Shown here in pieces: positions 56,300 through 64,000 of a DNA stretch of 64,000 nucleotides (the stretch's first letter is position 1; every line of letters begins with the position of its first letter). The stretch covers positions 1 through 64,000 of the forward strand of contig JACPXZ010000035.1 in assembly GCA_016196225.1 (NCBI GenBank). The letters are read 5' to 3'. The DNA is from Candidatus Peregrinibacteria bacterium. GTDB lineage: Bacteria; Patescibacteriota; Gracilibacteria; Peribacterales; Peribacteraceae. The position numbers were made by a program, and so were the translations under genes. The notes under the pieces were generated by a model that saw nothing but the letters and a program-made list of their open reading frames with translations, was not told the origin of the DNA and did not search any database.

Positions 56300-57841
56300 A
56301 TGGCTCCAGAACATCCGAATGGTTTTGGCTTGGAAGAGGAGTATTTTGACTCCCCTCTCCCCCTTCTCACCCGAGAGGAGGAACTCACCTATACCAAGGA
56401 CGTCGAACACACCCGACGGGAATTTACCCATGCAATTCTTTCGACCCCTCTCGGCATCCGCAGGGCGCTGGAGACTCTCCACGATATTCAGAACGGGGTA
56501 CTCCCATTCGGTCGCTTCATTCGTGCGTCTCAAACCGAACCGGCATACGCAACAAAAAACGGTCAACCGGTTTCTCTATCGGAGTCAGCCATCCACAAAC
56601 GCCTACCATCGACCCTTCGCCAACTCGATATATTACTCGCACAACATCAATACAAAGAGATGGCACATATCGCACTCACTCTTCCTCTCGATATCGACAA
56701 AGTACATATCCCCGTCCTGAAAGAATTACGAACTACTGCAACTCATCAACGCCTCACCGATAAATATGCCACATACAACCAAGCTCGTCACAATCTCGCC
56801 AATGGCAATCACCGCCTCGTCAAATTCTTTGCAAATAAATATATCGGTAAGGGGGTATCGCGCGCAGACCTTTGTGGCGAAGGAGAGATCGGCCTCTTAC
56901 GCGCGGTGGATAAATTTGAATGGCGCATGGGATTTAAATTCGGCACCTATGCAACGTGGTGGATTAGACAGGCCATGCAACGTGCGGTTGACAATCAATC
57001 GTCAATCATCCGCATCCCTCTCCATAACACCGAACTTGAAACCTCTGTCCGCTCGTATCTCACACGCTTTCAGGAAGAATATGGACGATCCCCGCGCAAT
57101 ACCGACGGGGATATCTGGCGTCTGGAAGCATTATCGGGGATCTCCGAGGAAGCACTCCGAGAATATTTCCAGATCTTCAACCTACGCAATACCCGTAACT
57201 TTGATGACCTGATGCCGCAGAACAAACCCGACAAAGGAACACCGGACGAATCCTTTACTCTCGGTTCCATCCTCAAGGATACGCATACCGCAGAGGTTCC
57301 ACTCACAGTCCACCAAAACGACATCCGCGATGCGGTCATACGGGTACTTCGCACGATCTCCCTCACCTGTCGTCTCCCATTTAAGATACGCAATGGGATC
57401 GCTCTCACCGATGAAGATGATACATCGATCCCCGAACGATCGCTGTTAAAGGCTATCATTCGCCATCGCAATGGCCACCGACTCACCAAAGACGAAAAAG
57501 AACTTCTGCTCTCCTATTTGGATCTCCAAGGCAAAAGAGATATAAAGAGTTTCCCCGTATCCAAACTTGGACGTGCCCCAGTGCTCGCAGACGCAGATGA
57601 CCAATATCTTGGATCATTGCTTGTCAGAAAATCCGAAAATCCTCACGGTCACAGAAGAAGAAGAATTCTTAAACCTGTCGACTTCTTCGAAGGCGCCACC
57701 TATACCCTCGATGAAGTCTCAACAATCTTCGCTGTCACCCGCGAACGCATCCGTCAGCTGGAAACGCAAGTCTTTAAAAAGTTAAAAAACAGCGAGCGCC
57801 AGTCAATGCTGCAACCATATGCGGACGCAGCACTACTCTAA
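56300..57841 (+). CDS. Sigma-70 factor (RpoD/SigA-like) with an interrupted region 4
   Basis: NHRLVKFFANKYIGKGVSRADLCGEGEIGLLRAVDKFEWRMGFKFGTYATWWIRQAMQRAVDNQSSIIRIP (regions 2-3); YTLDEVSTIFAVTRERIRQLETQVFKKLK (region 4). Confidence 0.88.
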   Translation: MAPEHPNGFGLEEEYFDSPLPLLTREEELTYTKDVEHTRREFTHAILSTPLGIRRALETLHDIQNGVLPFGRFIRASQTEPAYATKNGQPVSLSESAIHKRLPSTLRQLDILLAQHQYKEMAHIALTLPLDIDKVHIPVLKELRTTATHQRLTDKYATYNQARHNLANGNHRLVKFFANKYIGKGVSRADLCGEGEIGLLRAVDKFEWRMGFKFGTYATWWIRQAMQRAVDNQSSIIRIPLHNTELETSVRSYLTRFQEEYGRSPRNTDGDIWRLEALSGISEEALREYFQIFNLRNTRNFDDLMPQNKPDKGTPDESFTLGSILKDTHTAEVPLTVHQNDIRDAVIRVLRTISLTCRLPFKIRNGIALTDEDDTSIPERSLLKAIIRHRNGHRLTKDEKELLLSYLDLQGKRDIKSFPVSKLGRAPVLADADDQYLGSLLVRKSENPHGHRRRRILKPVDFFEGATYTLDEVSTIFAVTRERIRQLETQVFKKLKNSERQSMLQPYADAALL

Positions 57842-58480
57842 ATGAGCCTGTCTCCACTCTTTGATCGCCGTGTGATTCCCGCTTAAAAGAATATCGGGGA
57901 CGCCGAGCCCACGGAATTCTTCCGGGCGTGTGTAGTGTGGATACTCGCAACGACGGTCGAGCGCCTTACTAAAACTTTCTTCTGCTGAAGACTCTTCTTT
58001 GCCAAGAACTCCGGGCAACTGTCTTGCAATAGCATCAATAAGGACCATTGCGGGGAGTTCCCCGCCCGTGAGCACATAATCCCCGATCGAAATCTCTTCA
58101 TCAATCCACCCTCCTTCTACGACTCGCTGATCAACCCCCTCATAATGTCCACACACAAAAAGCAACCAATCTTTTTTTGCGAGCTTCTCCACCTTCGATT
58201 GTGTTAACCGTTTTCCTCTTGGGCTTAAGTAAATTCGATGTGGTTGTTCTCCTTTGGAGATTGATTCAATAGCATTGACGAGAACATCCACCCTCATGAC
58301 CATCCCAGCTCCCCCTCCATACGGACTATCATCCACCTGACGATGGTTCCCCATCCCAAATTCCCGAAGATCATAAAGATGCAATTCAACAATCTTCTCC
58401 TCTTGCGCTCGACGAAGAATGCTCTCATTCATCGGCCCGCTAAACATCCCCGGGAACAGCGTCAACACATCAATCCGCAT
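57833..58480 (-). CDS. trmD: tRNA (guanine-N1-)-methyltransferase
   Basis: MRIDVLTLFPGMF, DDSPYGGGAGMVMRVDVLV, YLSPRGKRLTQ, FVCGHYEGVDQRV, EISIGDYVLTGGELPAMVLIDAIARQLPGVLG. Confidence 0.96.
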   Translation of the reverse strand: MRIDVLTLFPGMFSGPMNESILRRAQEEKIVELHLYDLREFGMGNHRQVDDSPYGGGAGMVMRVDVLVNAIESISKGEQPHRIYLSPRGKRLTQSKVEKLAKKDWLLFVCGHYEGVDQRVVEGGWIDEEISIGDYVLTGGELPAMVLIDAIARQLPGVLGKEESSAEESFSKALDRRCEYPHYTRPEEFRGLGVPDILLSGNHTAIKEWRQAHLE

Positions 58481-58505
58481 ATGGTAGAATGATACTGTTT
58501 TTCCT

Positions 58506-59483
58506 ATGGAGAAGCCACGTATAGACATTTTGGTCCCGCTGTTCAACCCAAACCCGGAGTTCCTCCGGCAAGCGCTCGATTCTATTCTCCACCAAACGGA
58601 ACAGCGTTTTAACGTATTTGTTAATGATGACGCATCGGATAACGATGTTTCTTCGGTCATCCAACCATACCTCCAAGACCCCCGTTTTCACTTTTCCAAA
58701 AACTCGGTGCGGCTGGGGATCGGTGGAAATTGGAATGAGTGCCTCAATGTTGCGCTCTGCGCGAAGCCGGGCTCTCCTTTCATCCAGTATCTCTTCCAAG
58801 ATGACCGATGGTACTTCACCTACCTGAATGAAATGCTTGCCGTCTTTGATACCCACCCGACCATTGGTTTTGCATCCGCCGATCATCTCTATGACTGTGA
58901 GAAAAATATTCCGACAGAATCATTATATGATAACCTTCGTACATTCAAGAATGATCACCTTGCTCCCGGCATTCATCAGGGAGAAAAGTTCCTGCAGTGG
59001 TGGTTAACCCACCAACTTCATCCCAATGTCATTGGAGAACCAAGTTTTGTGATGATGCGGCGGGAGGTGGTACATGGGATGGGGAAATTCCGAGAAGACA
59101 TGCCGCAATTTTTGGATGTCGAATACTGGACTCGCCTGCTCCTCTGCACCGACTGGTACTTCCACCCGCAAGAGTTGGGGGTATTCCGGGTGCACCGCAA
59201 GGCAGCAAGCTTCATCAATGATGAACAAGGCACAGGGATATTTGACCGGTTCCGATGTTTTCAGCATCTCTTGAAGGCGGCCCCGCCATACCTCCACCGT
59301 GATATAGAACAATCTCGAAATGCCGCTCTTAAAACCATGGTGGGGAAGTTTTTTGATCGCATTCACAATAAAACGAGCGTCTCCACCAAAGGCAGTGGAA
59401 CTCTTCCTGGTTTCTGCCTTCGCCACCCTCTCCTTATTGGGAAAGCCGTGGTGAAGGTCCTTCGGGAAAGACTTGCTAAATAG
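58506..59483 (+). CDS. Glycosyltransferase family 2
   Basis: IDILVPLFNPNPEFLRQALDSILHQTEQRFNVFVNDDASDND, YLFQDDRWYFTYL, GEPSFVMMRREVV. Confidence 0.85.
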   Translation: MEKPRIDILVPLFNPNPEFLRQALDSILHQTEQRFNVFVNDDASDNDVSSVIQPYLQDPRFHFSKNSVRLGIGGNWNECLNVALCAKPGSPFIQYLFQDDRWYFTYLNEMLAVFDTHPTIGFASADHLYDCEKNIPTESLYDNLRTFKNDHLAPGIHQGEKFLQWWLTHQLHPNVIGEPSFVMMRREVVHGMGKFREDMPQFLDVEYWTRLLLCTDWYFHPQELGVFRVHRKAASFINDEQGTGIFDRFRCFQHLLKAAPPYLHRDIEQSRNAALKTMVGKFFDRIHNKTSVSTKGSGTLPGFCLRHPLLIGKAVVKVLRERLAK

Positions 59484-59537
59484 ATTTTTCTTGGCATCCC
59501 CCCTAACTTTCCGGTAGGCTATCCGCAATTCCTCATT

Positions 59538-60497
59538 ATGAAGCTCCGTACACTCTTCCAGCAGGCAGTTGAACATGGGATTGCCGCCGATCCCCGCGGA
59601 AAGGACGCCGTTGCTAAACTCCTCAAAAAGGAAAAGAGGAACTACGACAAACTCACAGGGAAAGAAAAAGAACTCTTTGATCAGGAGCGTCTCTGGAATC
59701 CCTTCGCGGACTCACGGATCCTCCATGGGACCGGCAACGAAGAGCTTCGACGTCTTATGGTCGGGATAGACATCGAGACTGCCGAAATCCTCCTTGCCGA
59801 TCGTATGCGCGAACGCGGGGAGAAAATCGACGCCATCTTTATTCATCATCCCGAAGGACGGGCTCTCGCCGATCTCGATTACGTCATGTCTCTCCAAGCC
59901 GACGTCCTCGCACACGTCGGCGTCCCCGTGAATCACTCCGAAGGGCATTTGGGTCCTCGGATGGATAAGATCCGACGAGCGATCCATGCGGATAACCTTT
60001 TTAGAACAGAACGCGCGGCTGAACTCCTCAATATTCCGATCTTCACCTGCCATACCGTCACCGATAACTTGGTCTGGCAGTTTATGGAAAAAACAATCTG
60101 CTCCAAAAAGTATGATGACCTCGGCGAGGTCATCAATGCTCTCCTTGCCATCTCCGAATATAGTACGTATGCCAAAAAGGGAAATCCTCCCATTATTGTG
60201 AATGGGTCCAAATCCGGACGTCCGGGAAAAATCACTGCGACAGAATTTACCGGAGGCACCAACGGCCCAGAGGAACTTCTGGAAGCTCAATCGCGCGCGG
60301 GGATCGGTACCATCCTCTCTATGCACGTAACGGAAAAAACTCTGGAGAAAGCCAAAGAACACCACGTGAATATGATCCAATGCAGCCATATGGCCTCAGA
60401 CACCATCGGCATCAACCTCCTCCTCGATAAATTGGCAAAGGAGGAAAAAAGGCTCTCGACATTCGATGTCTCGGGGTTTATCCGGGTAAAACGATAA
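59538..60497 (+). CDS. NIF3-like (NGG1p-interacting factor) metal-binding protein
   Basis: LMVGIDIETAEILLADRM, DAIFIHHPEGRALADL, VNHSEGHLG, IFTCHTVTDNLV, MIQCSHMASDTIGINLLLD. Confidence 0.75.
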   Translation: MKLRTLFQQAVEHGIAADPRGKDAVAKLLKKEKRNYDKLTGKEKELFDQERLWNPFADSRILHGTGNEELRRLMVGIDIETAEILLADRMRERGEKIDAIFIHHPEGRALADLDYVMSLQADVLAHVGVPVNHSEGHLGPRMDKIRRAIHADNLFRTERAAELLNIPIFTCHTVTDNLVWQFMEKTICSKKYDDLGEVINALLAISEYSTYAKKGNPPIIVNGSKSGRPGKITATEFTGGTNGPEELLEAQSRAGIGTILSMHVTEKTLEKAKEHHVNMIQCSHMASDTIGINLLLDKLAKEEKRLSTFDVSGFIRVKR

Positions 60498-60526
60498 TTC
60501 CACTCCAGTGTCCATAGGATTTCCAC

Positions 60527-61285
60527 ATGTCCAACATCTTTTCTATCATCGGGACAGCGTGGGAGTTTCAGAGACGGCAACCCATCCTGGTGATCGTCCT
60601 CTTTTGGCTTATTATTCTCCCACTTACCGGACAGAGTATCGTGATGCGATTCATGACATCCGCGTCAGGTATGATGACGATGGAGGTCTCTCCGCAGTTT
60701 GTTATCGGGTGGCTTGGCATCCTCCTCTTCCAATTGATCCTGCTCTGGGGAACCGCCTGTGTACTCCTTATCGGAGGTCGTCTCCTGTCTCACAATGCCG
60801 GTCGTAGCCGCTCCTCATTTCGCGCCGTGCATAGTCAAGCTCTTACTTTTGTCATCCCCCTCTTCCTCACGGGGATTCTGCGAGCATGTATTACGTCTTT
60901 GTGGACACTCCTCTTCATCATCCCTGGCATCATCTATCAGGTACGGACCGTGTTTTACGCGCTTATCACCGTTTGCGAAAAAACGCCGTACCGCGCCGCA
61001 CTCACAAAAAGCAAAGAACTCGTGCGCGGACAAACGTGGCGGGTATGTAAATATCTCCTCGGACTCTCCATCCTCACATTTATTCCTGCGTATCTCCTCT
61101 CAACCATAGCTTCACTTATGATTGATGCTGTGGATAGTCGGTTTCTTCCTATCACTGATTTGATCGATGGAACAGTGAATGGAATTGCGCTCCTCTTCTT
61201 CACCCTCTCCATCGTGATTCTTTATCGAGACATCCAAAAGAATCCCCGTCTCATCCCTCCTCCCCCGATTGAGGGGACAGATTAA
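60527..61285 (+). CDS. Multi-TM membrane protein (DUF975/GDPD-membrane-domain-like)
   Basis: LWTLLFIIPGIIYQVRTVFYALITVCEKTPYRAALTKSKELVRGQTWRVCKYLLGLSIL. Confidence 0.6.
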   Translation: MSNIFSIIGTAWEFQRRQPILVIVLFWLIILPLTGQSIVMRFMTSASGMMTMEVSPQFVIGWLGILLFQLILLWGTACVLLIGGRLLSHNAGRSRSSFRAVHSQALTFVIPLFLTGILRACITSLWTLLFIIPGIIYQVRTVFYALITVCEKTPYRAALTKSKELVRGQTWRVCKYLLGLSILTFIPAYLLSTIASLMIDAVDSRFLPITDLIDGTVNGIALLFFTLSIVILYRDIQKNPRLIPPPPIEGTD

Positions 61286-61297
61286 GTAATGGCCGGA

Positions 61298-61457
61298 GTA
61301 CCTCCCCCCTGAGAGCCTGTCCTGAGCCTGACGAAGGAGGGAGGATTAAGGAGGGGGGGTCCGTGTGATTTGCAATACAACAAATGTATCTTACCCCTTC
61401 CCCTGGCAAGTCGGTCGCGACCGACGTGCCCTTCCCCTTCCTCCAGGGAGGGGTGCT
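61298..61457 (+). repeat. G-rich palindromic repeat, copy F (composite)
   Basis: gtacctcccccctgagagcctgtcctgagcctgacgaaggagggaggattaaggagggggggtccgtgtgatt; left half nearly identical to copy B; also contains aagtcggtcgcgaccgacgt palindrome. Confidence 0.8.
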
Positions 61458-61460
61458 CCT

Positions 61461-61808
61461 CTATTTCTTCATTGCGCTCTCCAGTATCTTCCCGAATACT
61501 TCCGGTTCGTGCATCGCAAGTTCCGAAAGCGTTTGCCGATCGAGAGTAATGGAATGATGTTTGAGTCCGCTTACAAACCGTGAATACGATACTCCACGCA
61601 CACGAACCGCTGCGCTTAGCCGCGCAATCCAGAGTGAACGAAAATCCCGCTTCTTTTGACGGCGTCCGCGATATGCATGCTGCCCCGCCTTGATCACCGA
61701 CTCATTAGCTTTATGATAGGCACGATGACGCATCTCCTGGTGTCCCTTTGCACGTTTAAGAATCTTCTTGTGTCGATGCCGGCGGGTAAAACCACGTTTG
61801 ACGCGCAT
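61461..61808 (-). CDS. rplT: 50S ribosomal protein L20
   Basis: MRVKRGFTRRHRHKKILKRAKGHQEMRHRAYHKANESVIKAGQHAYRGRRQKKRDFRSLWIARLSAAVR. Confidence 0.97.
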   Translation of the reverse strand: MRVKRGFTRRHRHKKILKRAKGHQEMRHRAYHKANESVIKAGQHAYRGRRQKKRDFRSLWIARLSAAVRVRGVSYSRFVSGLKHHSITLDRQTLSELAMHEPEVFGKILESAMKK

Positions 61809-61816
61809 ACAAATTC

Positions 61817-62011
61817 TTAAAGGTATGGAAGAAGACTGGTAAGCGCACGCCGATCCCGTGTATGGACTATAAGCGTCCGACTTAGTCGCTTTTGCCGTGC
61901 GTTTTTTTGCTGCAGAAGATGATTCCGACGACTCCGCTTAAGAGCCAATCGCCCCGAACCGGTTCGTCGAACTCGCTTTTTGGCACCACTATGGGACTTG
62001 ATCTTAGGCAT
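61817..62011 (-). CDS. rpmI: 50S ribosomal protein L35
   Basis: MPKIKSHSGAKKRVRRTGSGRLALKRSRRNHLLQQKNARQKRLSR. Confidence 0.93.
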   Translation of the reverse strand: MPKIKSHSGAKKRVRRTGSGRLALKRSRRNHLLQQKNARQKRLSRTLIVHTRDRRALTSLLPYL

Positions 62012-62090
62012 AATGTGGGGGAAGTATAGAGAGTTATTAGGCGACTACAAGAGAAAAATCGTCAATGAACAATATACAAAAAACACATAC

Positions 62091-62193
62091 ATGTCATCCT
62101 GAGGTGCATTGCGTCATTTTTTATGATGCTTCGAGGCTCGGCTAACGCCTCGCACCTCAGCATGACATAGGGCAATGCCTCGAAGGATCATAA
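62091..62193. repeat. Interleaved inverted-repeat (REP-like) element
   Basis: atgtcatcctgaggtgc (62091..62107) / gcacctcagcatgacat (62152..62168), and ttatgatgcttcgaggc (62121..62137) / gcctcgaaggatcataa (62177..62193), each pair with one mismatch. Confidence 0.75.
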
Positions 62194-62207
62194 ACAATAG
62201 CCAAAAA

Positions 62208-62729
62208 CTATCGTTTCGGCCGCAGCACCACGATAAATTGGTTCCCCTGCCTCTTCATTTCCTGATCCACTTCTGCCGTATCGGATAAACAAGCCACCAC
62301 GCCACTTAATTTTTCTTTCGCATAACTTGTATTGGTTAATTCCCGTCCCCGAAGACGAATGACCAACTTGACCATATGGCGCTCTGCAAGGAATTCTTTC
62401 GTACGGTCAACAATACGATCGAGATCGTGCTTCTCTGTCCTAAATGACATCCGGAGCATCTTCACCTCCCGCTGTTTGCTATGCACGCGCTGTTTGCGCT
62501 CCTTCTTTTGGATATGATAAAGATGCTGTCCGAAATTCCCGATCTTTACAACCGGAGGATGAGCCTTGGGAGAAATTTCAATCAAATCAAGTTCCTGTTC
62601 TCTTGCCAATGCCAATGCTTCGGTCGGTGTCACCAGTTTTGTCGATCCGTCGTCATGCACCAACAGAACTTCCGGAGATTTAATGTCCTCATTGCTCCGA
62701 GGACGCTTATCGTGAGATAACCCTCGAAT
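62208..62729 (-). CDS. infC: Translation initiation factor IF-3 (apparent ATT start)
   Basis: RPRSNEDIKSPEVLLVHDDGS... upstream of the listed TTG; TPTEALALAREQELDLIEISPKAHPPVVKIGNFG, LRMSFRTEKHDLD, VKLVIRLRGRE. Confidence 0.92.
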   Translation of the reverse strand: MRGLSHDKRPRSNEDIKSPEVLLVHDDGSTKLVTPTEALALAREQELDLIEISPKAHPPVVKIGNFGQHLYHIQKKERKQRVHSKQREVKMLRMSFRTEKHDLDRIVDRTKEFLAERHMVKLVIRLRGRELTNTSYAKEKLSGVVACLSDTAEVDQEMKRQGNQFIVVLRPKR

Positions 62730-62777
62730 AACTTGTCGTCTTTGACGCAGAAAAAAAGGGGGGAATGCTTAAACAAG

Positions 62778-62806
62778 AATGTAGAATGAGATGTGCTATA
62801 CGTCAA
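62778..62806 (-). promoter_or_regulatory. Sigma70-like promoter for the infC-rpmI-rplT cluster
   Basis: Minus-strand TTGACG-17 nt-TACATT. Confidence 0.6.
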
Positions 62807-62811
62807 GAACT

Positions 62812-63681
62812 TCACCTTCTGCTATACGCCGAAATTTCGAATGCCGCTTCGAGTATTCCTGCTCCCCCCTGCGTTACGGTCACCGCATCCACCGTTATAA
62901 AACGAAGGGGCCAGAGATTGTTTCTTCGTAGCCGCTCCCCGAGTGGTCCCCCCAAAAGTAGACGAACGTCTCTCAGGAGAGAATCTTCCTGCAATCCCGT
63001 AAATAGCCGGTCAAACGCAGGGGATACAAACGATTTACGAACCATACCCATCAATGACTGATATTCACCCGTGTACTTGAGGAGATCTGCAGATAAAAAT
63101 TGCTCCAAAGCGATGATGCTCACGGGATTCTCCGATTCGGCATACAAAAAAAGCTGACGGATCTCCTGCTCCGTAAGAACATCAGCAACGGTAAAAAATC
63201 CGGCAATATCCAAAAATAGCGATACTGTTCGCAATCCTTCTTCGGTCACCTTCACCGTAAACCTCACCGGCCATCGTGTCATCTCTCCCTCCTGTATGTT
63301 GCCTTCGATATCGATGGACGTCATCCCCAAAAGTTTTCCGTCTTCCATTAACACATCACGAAGTACCTCGAGCGAAGACACCAACCTATCCATCGACGCA
63401 TCGCGCGGCAAGACATACACATGAACGAATTCTTCCTGGGATCCTCGATTGATCGCCATATTTATACGAGAAAGTTCGACTTGTTCTTCAAGAATGTTCA
63501 ATCTTTTTTCGATGTCGGGGACAACGGTTGCAAGGGGTAAACCGATATCCCGCGCTTTCCGCGCTTCAAGAATATGAGCGCCGAGAAGCAGCATGGATAA
63601 CACAATCGCTATGCCCCCTCCCCCCCACATTGCATGTGTTTTGTTTAAGGACTCCCAACGCTGGATCCATTCTCTATTCAT
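62812..63681 (-). CDS. Uncharacterised single-TM protein, possibly PilO-like
   Basis: N-terminal TM, heptad-like segment, then an alpha/beta region; inference only. Confidence 0.35.
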   Translation of the reverse strand: MNREWIQRWESLNKTHAMWGGGGIAIVLSMLLLGAHILEARKARDIGLPLATVVPDIEKRLNILEEQVELSRINMAINRGSQEEFVHVYVLPRDASMDRLVSSLEVLRDVLMEDGKLLGMTSIDIEGNIQEGEMTRWPVRFTVKVTEEGLRTVSLFLDIAGFFTVADVLTEQEIRQLFLYAESENPVSIIALEQFLSADLLKYTGEYQSLMGMVRKSFVSPAFDRLFTGLQEDSLLRDVRLLLGGPLGERLRRNNLWPLRFITVDAVTVTQGGAGILEAAFEISAYSRR

Positions 63682-63682
63682 A

Positions 63683-63994
63683 CTAAGGAACAGAAGGGGA
63701 AGTGAGTTGCGCGCGTATTAAAAAAGGTGAAAAAAATCCATTCGTATCCTCCTGCCGGGTAAATGCAGGCTGATCGAGCGATGCAATAACATGCGATTTC
63801 AATAACGCATCGGTCAGTTGCGCAAGAACCGTCATGCTCCGTGGGCCGACGTGGCCGGTGCGACCATAAATTTCCAGTACTCCTGTATCCGCCACAAAAC
63901 GCAAGCGTTCTATATCAACTGCATTCGCAATATCAGGGACAACCTGCAAAGCAGTTTGCCGCACTTCTTCATGTACATGCAAAAATGAGGGCAT
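63683..63994 (-). CDS. Uncharacterised protein, possibly partial at the window end (PilN-like?)
   Basis: ORF MPSFLHVHEEVRQTALQVVPDIANAVDIERLRFVADTGVLEIYGRTGH..., adjacent to the PilO-like gene. Confidence 0.3.
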   Translation of the reverse strand: MPSFLHVHEEVRQTALQVVPDIANAVDIERLRFVADTGVLEIYGRTGHVGPRSMTVLAQLTDALLKSHVIASLDQPAFTRQEDTNGFFSPFLIRAQLTSPSVP

Positions 63995-64000
63995 CGCTAA

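Noticed and set aside
37385-61457. Could the G-rich repeats be a CRISPR array?
   Set aside because: Copies are kilobases apart, palindromic, variable in length and without regular spacers or cas genes.
62208-62663. infC start as listed (TTG at 62663)
   Set aside because: Would remove the conserved IF3 N-terminal segment NEDIKSPEVLLV, which is present in frame upstream.
1-64000. UGA recoding (code 25 as in Gracilibacteria/Absconditabacteria)
   Set aside because: Many unrelated genes end properly at TGA (psd, carS-like, the 363-aa gene, folA) at the expected family length, so UGA acts as stop.

Overview
This 64 kb window is a compact, gene-dense bacterial chromosome segment. It uses the standard stop set, since many unrelated ORFs end cleanly at TGA. 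The content looks like a streamlined Patescibacteria/CPR-type genome, possibly Peribacteria/Peregrinibacteria-like; that placement is a low-confidence inference. No rRNA operon, CRISPR array, prophage or IS transposase was seen. Recognisable blocks include: phospholipid genes (psd, pssA and a CarS/DUF46-like gene); pyrK-pyrD plus a branched-chain amino acid ABC transporter; pyrG, uvrC, rplY, proS and tRNA-Glu(CTC); an operon of hpf, a PKD-like/7TM membrane protein and a large ATP-grasp/QEGLA fusion; a two-gene block of giant uncharacterised proteins; a SecD with an embedded PpiC domain; folate genes (folK, a PRTase-FolE fusion, folA, thyA); dipZ, def, gatB, efp, an ECF sigma/anti-sigma pair, guaA, cell-surface glycan genes, an RpoD-like sigma factor, trmD, and infC-rpmI-rplT. 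The most interesting observations are: (1) the ATP-grasp / degenerate retropepsin-like / HExxxH-QEGLA fusion beside a PKD-like 7TM protein, a possible amino-acid ligation/removal system; (2) SecD carrying a parvulin domain, next to a lipoprotein resembling a SecD head domain; (3) an XGPRT-like domain fused to GTP cyclohydrolase I; (4) a dispersed G-rich palindromic repeat that inserts in frame in a gene and supplies C-termini and stop codons; (5) infC and def both apparently needing an ATT start; (6) two unlisted small ORFs. All family calls are from reading the translations by eye; no searches were run.
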